64,000 bases of DNA from Tichowtungia sp964398915 (GTDB lineage Bacteria; Verrucomicrobiota; Kiritimatiellia; Kiritimatiellales; Tichowtungiaceae). A model generated the notes under the pieces. That model did not search any database. It worked only from the letters and a program-made list of their open reading frames with translations, and was not told the DNA's origin. This document shows, piece by piece, positions 32,582 to 39,968 of this stretch (its first letter is position 1; every line of letters starts with the position of its first letter). The translations under genes and the position numbers were made by a program. The stretch is taken from positions 74,072 through 138,071 of the forward strand of contig CAYNOR010000005.1 of NCBI GenBank assembly GCA_964398915.1, written 5' to 3'.

Positions 32582-34217
32582 TTATTCGAACGAACGGGAT
32601 GTATTGATCCGTCCGGACGGATCCACTTTTTTCGCCGTCACAAACATCAGCAGATTGCGTTTCACGGCGCGTTCNNNNNNNNNNNNNNNNNNNNNNNNNN
32701 NNNNNNNNNNNNNNNNNNNNNNNNNNNNNNNNNNNNNNNNNNNNNNNNNNNNNNNNNNNNNNNNNNNNNNNNNNGGTCATCTGATCGGAGCCGCCTTCGT
32801 ACACCTCCGGATAGGAATGGAGTTCCCCGACGCGGATGGTGGCTTCTTCACCGCTGCGCGTCACAATGCGCGGCGCGGAAAGAACATCGGACCCGGTGCT
32901 CTGGTCGAGCGCGCTGATCAACAGGTCGATCGGGGTTGATCCCCCGGTGCGCTGAATAGTCATCCAATCGGGGTTTGTGTTAAAGGTGTCCTCCGTGCGG
33001 GATGAACTCCAGTCTGCGCTATCCGTTGTTTTAACCACCTGTCCATCGCCCATTACTCCCGGACGATCAAACGGCATGGCCGGACCCGACGGTCCGCCGC
33101 GCAACGCATCGTCAAAAAGATATTGTCCGGCGGGAATGGCGACGTTATCGCCGAGTTCAACCGGGCTGCCGATTTTGGTTCGCCACTCAAAGCCGAGTTC
33201 CTCGAGGGTGCCTTCGGAGACTTCGACAAACTTGGCTTCGATCTCAACCTGATCGACATCGGTCGCCATTCGGGCCAGATCCATTGCGTTGAGAATGGCC
33301 TCGAGCACGGCAAAATTTTCACATGTGTTGCGCACAAAGAGCACCTTCATTTTCGGCTGATAAATAGCCGATGATCCCTTAGGAAAGGCGACCTGCGGGA
33401 AGCTGCCGGAAACATCCGTTGCGTTTTCAATATTTTGCAGCCCCATTTTTTCGCAGGCATCGCCAGCCAGCACGTACGAGCGGAAGACCAGATCGGTGGA
33501 CCAGGCGGCTTTCGTCTCTTTCATGCTTTTGATTTCTGTTGTGCGCTGATCGCGCTCCATCAGGGTGGTCGGATACATGCGCGCGGCAATATTTTCGGGT
33601 TTCGGGTTCACAGCGCCTTCAAACCCCTGCTGGGCTTGGACGAACTGTTCGGCGGCCGTCGGCTCCGGAGCCTCGTTGACCACAACGGCCGGCTCGACCG
33701 GCTTAACAACGGCTACGTCGGCTTCAGGAGTCGGCTCTTTTTTTCTGTTGAAGAACCAACCGCCGGATTTTTTCTCAGCGTTCGGGGCGGCCTCTACGGT
33801 ATCTGCCGCAGTTATTTTTGCAACCGGTTCACTATCCACAGCGACCGGAGCCGGTTGTTCAGCAACCGTCTCTTTTTTTCTGCTGAAGAACCACCAACCG
33901 CCGGATTTTTTCTCAGCGTTCGGGGCCGCCTCTACGGTATCTGCCGCNNNNNNNNNNNNNNNNNNNNNNNNNNNNNNNNNNNNNNNNNNNNNNNNNNNNN
34001 NNNNNNNNNNNNNNNNNNNNNNNNNNNNNNNNNNNNNNNNNNNNNNNACCGGAGCAACAGCGGCCGGGGCGGGTTGTTTAACGGCCGCAGCGGCGGGGGC
34101 GGCAGTATAATTCATAAGTTCACTAAAAATCCCGTCGACGCTCTCCGACTTTTCCTGGGCAAAGCCCGCACCGCTCATCAGCAGGGCGGCGATCAATACG
34201 TTAAATGCTTTTTGCAT
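32582..34217 (-). CDS. Secretin-domain protein with tandem peptide repeats (contains two assembly gaps)
   Basis: Signal peptide MQKAFNVLIAALLMSGAGFA, a Pro/Ala linker, then near-identical peptide repeats around VEAAPNAEKKSGGW with following FF(S/N)RKKE, then a secretin N-domain and C-domain: QVEIEAKFVEVSEGTLEELG and LSAPRIVTRSGEEATIRVG. Both N runs fall in it. After the first gap the frame must change: the family ending KRNLLMFVTAKKVD, followed by 13 residues and TAA at 32584-32582, is in another frame from the one reached by reading through exactly 100 N. By comparison with the paralogue about 130 residues of the C-domain are missing, so real gap size is near 400 bp. Paralogue of 34243-35649, 25 bp away. 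Confidence 0.8.
32675..32774. other. Assembly gap (100 N) in secretin C-domain
   Basis: Exactly 100 N, a filler of unknown true size. It lies where the two secretin paralogues should be most alike, which explains the assembly failure. Confidence 0.99.
33948..34047. other. Assembly gap (100 N) in the peptide-repeat region
   Basis: Exactly 100 N next to near-identical coding repeats (VEAAPNAEKKSGGW units). The number of repeat units is therefore unknown. Confidence 0.99.
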
Positions 34218-34242
34218 GGTGTTCTCCTTATCTGTAAATGGG

Positions 34243-35649
34243 TTATTTTTTGAGGGCGATGTCAGAGGACTTGCGCCCGTCGATATCCACCTGGGTGGCG
34301 GTCACAAAAATCATCAGATTGCGTTTGACGCTCTTTTCGCCTTCTGAACGGAAGAGACGGCCGATCAACGGGATGCTTCCGAGCACGGGAACCTTGTCGC
34401 GGAAGGTTTCGAGTTTGTCATAGATCAATCCGCCCATGCCGACGGTACTGCCGTCAGCCACGGTCACCTTGGTTGCCATTTCGCGAATACGGAAGTACGG
34501 CAGGGAGGCGGACAATTCGGGTATTGTCATGTTCGGACTCTGGGGTTTATGCCTCGGAACGGCCTGATAAGCGTCGTAGCCGATGATCTCTTTAATTTTA
34601 GGGGTAATTTCGAGGTCGATCAGCCCGCCCTCACGCAGTTCGGGGGTGACTTCCAGCCGGACACCGATCATTTCGAGATCCCAGTCGGCGTGCTCCACAT
34701 AGCAACTGGTGTCCTGATTGTTGATGTCAAAACTCTTGGGGATCATCTGCTCTTCGCCCACTTGAATGATGGCGGTGGTTCCATCGCGGGTGACCACGCG
34801 CGGGGCCGAGAGGACATCGCTGTCGCCCGCCTGCTCCAGTGCATTGATGGTCAGATTCCACTTCAACGAGCCGGCGGTTCTGCTGATCAAAAGATTGTCG
34901 GATGCCGCCGTGTTTGCCCCCAACGCACCGGTTGCGGTGCGCAAGGCCCCATTCAAGACATCCTGCCCGGGCAGAGTGAGGTCTCCGGCAATGTTGGCGG
35001 CGCCTAAAGTTCCCTTAGTAAAATCCCATTTAAAGCCGAGCTCATTGAGGGTTTTCTGACTGACTTCGATAAATTTGGCTTCGATTTCGACCTGATGACC
35101 CATGAGTTCCCGGCGGCTGTCTTGGTAGTCGGCCAGTACACTTTCGATGGCCAGAATATTGTCCAAGGTCTGGAGCACAAACAGGTGGTTGAGTTTGGGC
35201 AGGTAGTAGGCGGAGGTTTTCGGGGAAAACTCAATGTTTTTAAAGAAGCCGCTCACGTCAACATTCGATTCATCCCCGGCTTCGATACCGGTCATCAGCA
35301 CATTGCCGATATCCTTGCTGAGCTTATAGTCGCGAAAGAGGATGTCGTTGGAGGAGTTCCATGCGTTTTCGACCGCCAGTTCACCGTCTCTCTGCGCTTG
35401 CTCATGAAGGTCTTTTTTGAAAGGTGCTGTAAGGCCTGTGACCGCTGTAATCGTTTCGTCCTTCACATATTTGATGCCGTCGCCGATTGCATTGATCGTA
35501 TCGCCCGGAGCCGATTTGATCTCTTTAACCGCGCTCTCGAGAACGACATCGCTGTCGACGGCGTAATCCTGTGCGGTGGTCAGGACTTCAGAAAATCCCG
35601 TGGATGCGATCAGCAGTAATCCGCCGATCCGGTTCAGTATACGTGGCAT
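34243..35649 (-). CDS. Secretin-domain protein (GspD/PilQ-type C-domain)
   Basis: A 468-residue exported protein. The start at 35649 (MPRILNRIGGLLLIAS, preceded by AAGGAGGAG) opens with a signal peptide; the frame extends upstream through a palindrome but without a better site. One N-domain-like region lies at about 145-195 (YYLPKLNHLFVLQTLDNI). The secretin core follows: HQVEIEAKFIEVSQKTLNELG, LSAPRVVTRDGTTAIIQVG, VRLEVTPELREGGLIDLEITP and the closing VPVLGSIPLIGRLFRSEGE. Secretins form outer-membrane rings. It lacks the N0 and several N1 domains of T2SS GspD, and no T2SS or pilus genes are nearby. Confidence 0.88.
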   Translation of the reverse strand: MPRILNRIGGLLLIASTGFSEVLTTAQDYAVDSDVVLESAVKEIKSAPGDTINAIGDGIKYVKDETITAVTGLTAPFKKDLHEQAQRDGELAVENAWNSSNDILFRDYKLSKDIGNVLMTGIEAGDESNVDVSGFFKNIEFSPKTSAYYLPKLNHLFVLQTLDNILAIESVLADYQDSRRELMGHQVEIEAKFIEVSQKTLNELGFKWDFTKGTLGAANIAGDLTLPGQDVLNGALRTATGALGANTAASDNLLISRTAGSLKWNLTINALEQAGDSDVLSAPRVVTRDGTTAIIQVGEEQMIPKSFDINNQDTSCYVEHADWDLEMIGVRLEVTPELREGGLIDLEITPKIKEIIGYDAYQAVPRHKPQSPNMTIPELSASLPYFRIREMATKVTVADGSTVGMGGLIYDKLETFRDKVPVLGSIPLIGRLFRSEGEKSVKRNLMIFVTATQVDIDGRKSSDIALKK

Positions 35650-35686
35650 GGTCTCCTCCTTACTACGGCTTTTCAGGCCTTGGTTG

Positions 35687-35711
35687 ATGAGTCGCGAGGC
35701 TCGCGACTCAT
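35687..35711. repeat. Near-perfect 25-bp palindrome before the secretin gene
   Basis: ATGAGTCGCGAG and CTCGCGACTCAT flank a single G. It lies in the 168-bp gap between the SHD1 gene and the secretin gene, 38 bp upstream of the secretin start. Such a palindrome is either an operator or one more interspersed element. Confidence 0.6.
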
Positions 35712-35817
35712 AGTTACAATGGGTTTTCGATTGGTTTAGCTCTGTTTTCATGATTCGTGGCGTTGTGTTGTGCTTTGGCTTTTTTTTTGTAAAAAATCAA
35801 TCCATGACTCGTCCGCA

Positions 35818-36549
35818 TCACAGGCCTAACTGCCGGCCGGGAGAATACTCGGGACGGGGAACCGAGCGCGGCTTGCAATTATCATCAAAAAAGGCATCGA
35901 CGCGGAATTTTCTTAACAGTGGAATCTTCTCCTCCTTGAGCCAGGAAATATTTGTTTTGTAGTTAATCGTCTCATTTCTTTGATTGAGAATCAACACCAG
36001 ATATCCACAATAGAGTGTGCCGCGGGTCTGTGTCGTATTATACTCCTCATACACGCGAGACTCCATCTCCAGCTGAAGCGTCGACGTAAAGTTGTTTTCC
36101 TCATTGAACTTCAGGTTCGCCGAGAGCTTGGTTTTAATCCGGAAGTCCGGAGTAGCGACCTCGGCCCCGACCAGATAGACCTCCGCCCGCAATGTATCGT
36201 TCGGCAGTTTCTGTTTGCTCTGAATTTCGATAATCCCTGTTACAATTTCAATTTTATCGTCAGCCAGTGCGTTGTCGGGTCTGAACTTATCCCGGGACCG
36301 CTTGGAAAAGGTGATGGTCACGTCCGGAACAAAAACCGACGTTAAATACATCATGTCCTGGGCGGAAAGCCCCTTTAGCGGAACATAGTTCACCCTCCCC
36401 TCACGGTCTCTCACGAGCACCTCGTTGGAGCCAACCCGCACATATTCGCCCTCGATAAGCTTACCCTGACGATCCGGCCACATCCGCATCACGGCAGAAG
36501 CAGGCCCGCACAGGAGCGCCAGACTCAAATAGATTACAACAACTTTCAT
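35818..36549 (-). CDS. Exported SHD1-domain protein
   Basis: A 243-residue protein with a signal peptide (MKVVVIYLSLALLCGPASA), then an SHD1-type small beta domain at about residues 22-72 (MWPDRQGKLIEGEYVRVG, EVLVRDREGRVNYVPLKGLS), a domain common in Planctomycetes and Verrucomicrobia. From about residue 75 to 225 it carries the beta-rich domain shared with the protein at 28167-28766 (CGYLVLILNQRNETI, WLKEEKIPLLRKF). It lies between the TonB-like and secretin genes, so a periplasmic linking part is plausible. No enzymatic motif. Confidence 0.7.
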   Translation of the reverse strand: MKVVVIYLSLALLCGPASAVMRMWPDRQGKLIEGEYVRVGSNEVLVRDREGRVNYVPLKGLSAQDMMYLTSVFVPDVTITFSKRSRDKFRPDNALADDKIEIVTGIIEIQSKQKLPNDTLRAEVYLVGAEVATPDFRIKTKLSANLKFNEENNFTSTLQLEMESRVYEEYNTTQTRGTLYCGYLVLILNQRNETINYKTNISWLKEEKIPLLRKFRVDAFFDDNCKPRSVPRPEYSPGRQLGL

Positions 36550-36580
36550 TTTTCAATTCCCGGGATTAACCACCCGGCGC

Positions 36581-37705
36581 TTAGTACACATTAAATTTCA
36601 ACGGATCGTTCAGGCTTACTTCATCGCGGATCAGCAGGTATTCCAGTTTTTCGATAAGCGGCCTCGGAAGGTCCTCGGTCTTGAAGATGGGAAGGACGGG
36701 CATCCCTTCCCGGTTTCGCGGGTAGTCCTCGGAGGCGTCTTCAACCACCAGCATGGCCTCGCACCAGCCCCCCGAATCGCCCATGATCACTTCCATCTCC
36801 ACCGGAACTCCCGGCTCCAGCTCAAACCAGTCGCTCATCCCCGCCAGACCGCTTCCCATATGGTATTTGCCGTACTCCTTATCCTTATCCCCTTTCACGT
36901 TCCACCTGACCATGCTGTCATGCGGAGTCGTCCCAAAGGACACCGAAAAAACGATCTTTTTATCCACCCGGACGATCATGAAGTTATCCGCACACCCCCA
37001 GAACCGGTAGCGCCCCCCTTCCTTGCGGGCGATCTTGCCTTTATAATGGAGCATAAAAAACTCGATGTACATATTTCTGCCCAGATCGACACCGAACTGC
37101 TCCGGGCCATGCTCCGTGGAAATCGGCGGAATCATGAAATGGGTCGTATACAGCTTCTGGGGCGCACGGTAGTACGGGGAAAAGACCATCGGATTCCAGT
37201 CCGCATCCATAAACTGCTTAACAATCGCGATCTCACCTACTGAATTGACCGAGGTCTTCTTCCCCCGCCGGTCGTATCCCAACGAATAAAACGTCCCTTC
37301 GAAATCATTACCGATTGCCATGGACTTCGTTCCGCCGAAGAGGCCCATTTCCGAGATATCGGGCATCATATCAAACCCGCCGATCCCGCTGCCAAGCCCC
37401 TTGCCAACCCCTTCGAGTGCGGGCAGCTGCATGTCCGGCATGCTGGCCGGTGCTTGCGAAACAATCCGCTGCGTTGAACCGGACTTTACGTTTTTTTTGA
37501 CATTCACCTTGGGCTTGATCAATTCCATTTTCGGCCGTTCAACTGGCGGCGGCGGAACAAATTTCTTTTCCGTTTTTTTGATGGCTGTGAAGACCACCAG
37601 CCCGCCAGCGACCGAAAGGAGGATCAAATGAATGGCCGCACTGAGCAACACCGCGCTGGGCACCCCCCTGATCAGTCCCTTTGTTTTTTTCAACAGCCGT
37701 TTCAT
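36581..37705 (-). CDS. TonB-like tether with PA14-like C-terminal domain
   Basis: A 374-residue protein. One inner-membrane helix (AVLLSAAIHLILLSVAGGLVVF, residues about 18-40) is followed by a Pro/Lys linker FVPPPPVERPKMELIKPK typical of TonB/TolA. The C-terminus is not a TonB-C domain: residues about 165-345 read as a PA14/GLEYA-like beta-sandwich, with MYIEFFMLHYKGKIARKEGGRYRFWGCADNFMIVRVD and a later W-x-E pattern, the layout in which PA14 domains bind sugars with paired acidic residues. The gene directly follows two exbD genes. It looks like a motor-coupled arm whose tip binds glycans, perhaps peptidoglycan. Exact domain family needs a structure-based search. Confidence 0.7.
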   Translation of the reverse strand: MKRLLKKTKGLIRGVPSAVLLSAAIHLILLSVAGGLVVFTAIKKTEKKFVPPPPVERPKMELIKPKVNVKKNVKSGSTQRIVSQAPASMPDMQLPALEGVGKGLGSGIGGFDMMPDISEMGLFGGTKSMAIGNDFEGTFYSLGYDRRGKKTSVNSVGEIAIVKQFMDADWNPMVFSPYYRAPQKLYTTHFMIPPISTEHGPEQFGVDLGRNMYIEFFMLHYKGKIARKEGGRYRFWGCADNFMIVRVDKKIVFSVSFGTTPHDSMVRWNVKGDKDKEYGKYHMGSGLAGMSDWFELEPGVPVEMEVIMGDSGGWCEAMLVVEDASEDYPRNREGMPVLPIFKTEDLPRPLIEKLEYLLIRDEVSLNDPLKFNVY

Positions 37706-37722
37706 TCTAATGTCTTTCGAGC

Positions 37723-38160
37723 TTATGTGCTCTTGCTGAATGTCAGGCTGTCAACCTCGGCGGCGGCGCACGCGTCCATGACTTCGATGATCCGCTTATG
37801 CAGTGCATCTCGATCCGGCAGGAGGTTCACAAAAAACGGTGACTTCTGAGAGGCCGCGATCTGCTTCAGCCCGCGAACCTGACTGACCAGATCATTCAGC
37901 AGGTGATCGGACATGGGAAACTGCATACCTTCGAGAATGACGGTTCCATCGGCATCAATTTCGATCATCACTTCAACCGGAACATCGATCATTTGCGACG
38001 GAGCGACGTTCGCCGGCAGAACAAACGAGATGTCCCCCTCTTTTTTAACCAGAGATGCCGTAACCATGAAGTAAATCAATAGAAGAAATACACAGTCGAT
38101 CAACGGAGCAATATCAATCGCCCCGCTAGTTTCCACATCTTCCTTTTTTACCATTCTCAT
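37723..38160 (-). CDS. ExbD/TolR-family protein, second copy
   Basis: A 145-residue inner-membrane protein. One helix near the N-terminus carries the conserved ion-carrying Asp in IAPLIDCVFLLLIYFMVTAS, and a periplasmic domain follows. The call is firm as family; ExbD and TolR cannot be separated. It has its own N-terminus MRMVKKEDVETSGAID, different from the first copy. It lies 26 bp after exbD-1 and 17 bp before the TonB-like gene. Two TolR-like proteins for one TolQ-like protein recall the AglRQS gliding motor of Myxococcus. Confidence 0.9.
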   Translation of the reverse strand: MRMVKKEDVETSGAIDIAPLIDCVFLLLIYFMVTASLVKKEGDISFVLPANVAPSQMIDVPVEVMIEIDADGTVILEGMQFPMSDHLLNDLVSQVRGLKQIAASQKSPFFVNLLPDRDALHKRIIEVMDACAAAEVDSLTFSKST

Positions 38161-38186
38161 AATTAAAACCCGTATAGGACCGACTC

Positions 38187-38606
38187 TTACTGCACAAATT
38201 CGCCTTTTTCAAATGCCGAATACATCAGATCGACGGCGCCGACATCCGCACAGGCGGCCATGACATCTTCATTGATTTTGTATTTCACGTTGCCATCCGC
38301 GCGGATCATGACGCGCAACTTCGGATTAACATCGATCTCCGCCCGAAGGAGTTCCTGCAGCTGGTTGATGGAAACCTGCTGGGATCCGGCAAACAGCTCC
38401 CCGTTTTTGTTAATCGAAATGACAACACGTCCGGTGACATCCTCCGAGACTTTTGCATAGACCGCCTGAGGCAAATCGACCGGAACTTTTTGAACTTCGA
38501 CAACCGTTGCAGCTACCAGAAAGAAAATCAGCAACAGAAATACCATGTCGATCATAGGGGACATGTCCAAGGTGATATCTTCACCGAGATCTGATTTGAG
38601 TTTCAT
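38187..38606 (-). CDS. ExbD/TolR-family protein, first copy
   Basis: A 139-residue protein with the ExbD helix LDMSPMIDMVFLLLIFFLVAAT including the essential Asp, and a periplasmic domain ending in the AACADVGAVDLMYSAFEKGEF segment. With ExbB it forms a proton-driven stator. The C-terminal halves of this and the second copy both have the AAC-A..V..L pattern, showing they are paralogues. It lies 49 bp after exbB. Confidence 0.92.
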   Translation of the reverse strand: MKLKSDLGEDITLDMSPMIDMVFLLLIFFLVAATVVEVQKVPVDLPQAVYAKVSEDVTGRVVISINKNGELFAGSQQVSINQLQELLRAEIDVNPKLRVMIRADGNVKYKINEDVMAACADVGAVDLMYSAFEKGEFVQ

Positions 38607-38655
38607 TGCAATCTCCCGCAGTCATGCAGTCAAAAAACGCTCTTTACGGAACCAT

Positions 38656-39429
38656 CTATCGGTCACTCATTTTTTCAAGAGTTTCAATATCCAGATAATT
38701 GAGCGGCTTTTTGCCGGTTTCCAGCGCATCAAATAGATGTCCTAGATTCCGCCCCATGGTGGCCAATGTTTTGGCAAACCCTTTCTTGAAATTGAAATAA
38801 AAGGCCATCGCCGGAATTGCGATGATCAAGCCGGCGGCGGTGGTAATCAGCGCTTCCCCGATATTTGCAGCCAGCAGTTCCGGTTTACCCATCCCCTGCG
38901 TCCCCATGGTCTGGAAAGCCTTAATCATCCCGGAAACAGTTCCCAGCAGTCCGATCATAGTGGATGTCGGCCCAAGAATCGAAAGGGCGTCAATCGGCTT
39001 CATCAATTGTGTCACCTGTTCGACAGAAGCTTCTTCGACAGCCTCCTTGACCTTTGAAAAGTTGATGGTTTCGTCCAGACAGCGCTCCAGCCCGGCAGCA
39101 AAAGTATTCGTAAACATAGTCGGGTTTTTCCGGCAGTAAATCAGTGCCTGTCGAACCTTTTTCTGAAGCATCATGTCAAGCAACTCAGGCACCATTTCCG
39201 TATGCAGAAGGGCTTTAGGACGGAGAGATAAAAAGTTTTGTATCACAAAGACCACAGACAAAAAGGAGCAGACTCCCAGCGGCCACATACACCAGCCGCC
39301 TACTTTAATCAGCTCCCACAATGTAGCATTATCCCGCGTCATCACACTATTGACCGGTGCAACGGCCTCTTGTGCAACAGCGATTCCAGCAACCCACAGC
39401 AAGCCCATGATCCACATTCTTTTTTTCAT
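38656..39429 (-). CDS. MotA/TolQ/ExbB proton-channel protein with signal peptide
   Basis: A 257-residue protein with three core helices and the family motif ILGPTSTMIGLLGTVSGMIKAF, then GEALITTAAGLIIAIPAMAFY, both lining the proton path. An N-terminal signal-like segment (MKKRMWIMGLLWVAGIAVAQ) precedes the usual start, as in ExbB types from Bacteroidetes and PVC bacteria. Its ATG overlaps the stop of the upstream TPR-like gene by 4 bases. With two ExbD proteins it makes the motor of the cluster. Confidence 0.93.
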   Translation of the reverse strand: MKKRMWIMGLLWVAGIAVAQEAVAPVNSVMTRDNATLWELIKVGGWCMWPLGVCSFLSVVFVIQNFLSLRPKALLHTEMVPELLDMMLQKKVRQALIYCRKNPTMFTNTFAAGLERCLDETINFSKVKEAVEEASVEQVTQLMKPIDALSILGPTSTMIGLLGTVSGMIKAFQTMGTQGMGKPELLAANIGEALITTAAGLIIAIPAMAFYFNFKKGFAKTLATMGRNLGHLFDALETGKKPLNYLDIETLEKMSDR

Positions 39430-39968
39430 TTGATACTCCCTTTCGATTCGGCTTCTTTTTTCAATTGTTCGATTTTAGACCGCAGCGCGGTCGCTTTCCC
39501 CTCAACATCTGTTCCTTCATAAATCATCTGTACCTGCCGTGCTGCCACATCAGCGGCATCGAGCATTCCCAATTCCATATAGAGCGCCGTGATCATCAGC
39601 TCGCCCTTTGCAATCCAGTCCGGGTCATTGGGATAGCGGGCAATCAGCTCGCCCGTCGTCTCAATCGCCCGTTTTGAATCCCCCCGCGCCTGTTCAATGC
39701 AGGCCTTTACAAAAAGTTTTGCGGCCGGACCGGGGATCTGTTCCATCTGCAGCTCCGCCATCTTAAGATCTCCCGCCCGAATGGCTCCGAATGCGGCGGC
39801 AACCGGATCAACCGGTGCGGCGGCAACCGGATCAACCGGCGCGGCAGGAACCGCATCTTGAGCCATTACAGAAAGTCCGGCACTTAGAAGAAAAATCAGG
39901 CCTCCGACCCGACGGGCTCTACGGACTTTCTCTGATAACCAATAACCGATAACTAATAACTGATTCAC
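39426..39968 (-). CDS. Small exported TPR-like protein
   Basis: A 180-residue protein. It starts at a GTG in a GTGA overlap with the preceding TPR gene; its first codons (NQLLVIGYWL) are encoded by a heptamer array (39936-39963). A hydrophobic stretch VGGLIFLLSAGLSVMAQ acts as signal peptide, then comes the repeat APVDPVAAAPVDPVAAA, then helix pairs that look like two to three TPR motifs (AIRAGDLKMAELQMEQI, GELMITALYMELGMLDAAD). It resembles the CpoB/YbgF-type partners of Tol systems only in general layout. Confidence 0.65.
   Translation of the reverse strand: MNQLLVIGYWLSEKVRRARRVGGLIFLLSAGLSVMAQDAVPAAPVDPVAAAPVDPVAAAFGAIRAGDLKMAELQMEQIPGPAAKLFVKACIEQARGDSKRAIETTGELIARYPNDPDWIAKGELMITALYMELGMLDAADVAARQVQMIYEGTDVEGKATALRSKIEQLKKEAESKGSIK
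39936..39963. repeat. Heptamer array at the start of the small TPR-like gene
   Basis: Four heptamers TAACCAA, TAACCGA, TAACTAA, TAACTGA. Only positions 5 and 6 vary, and all four C/T by A/G combinations occur once. It spans codons 2-11 of the gene at 39426-39968 and ends beside its GTG start. Confidence 0.8.
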
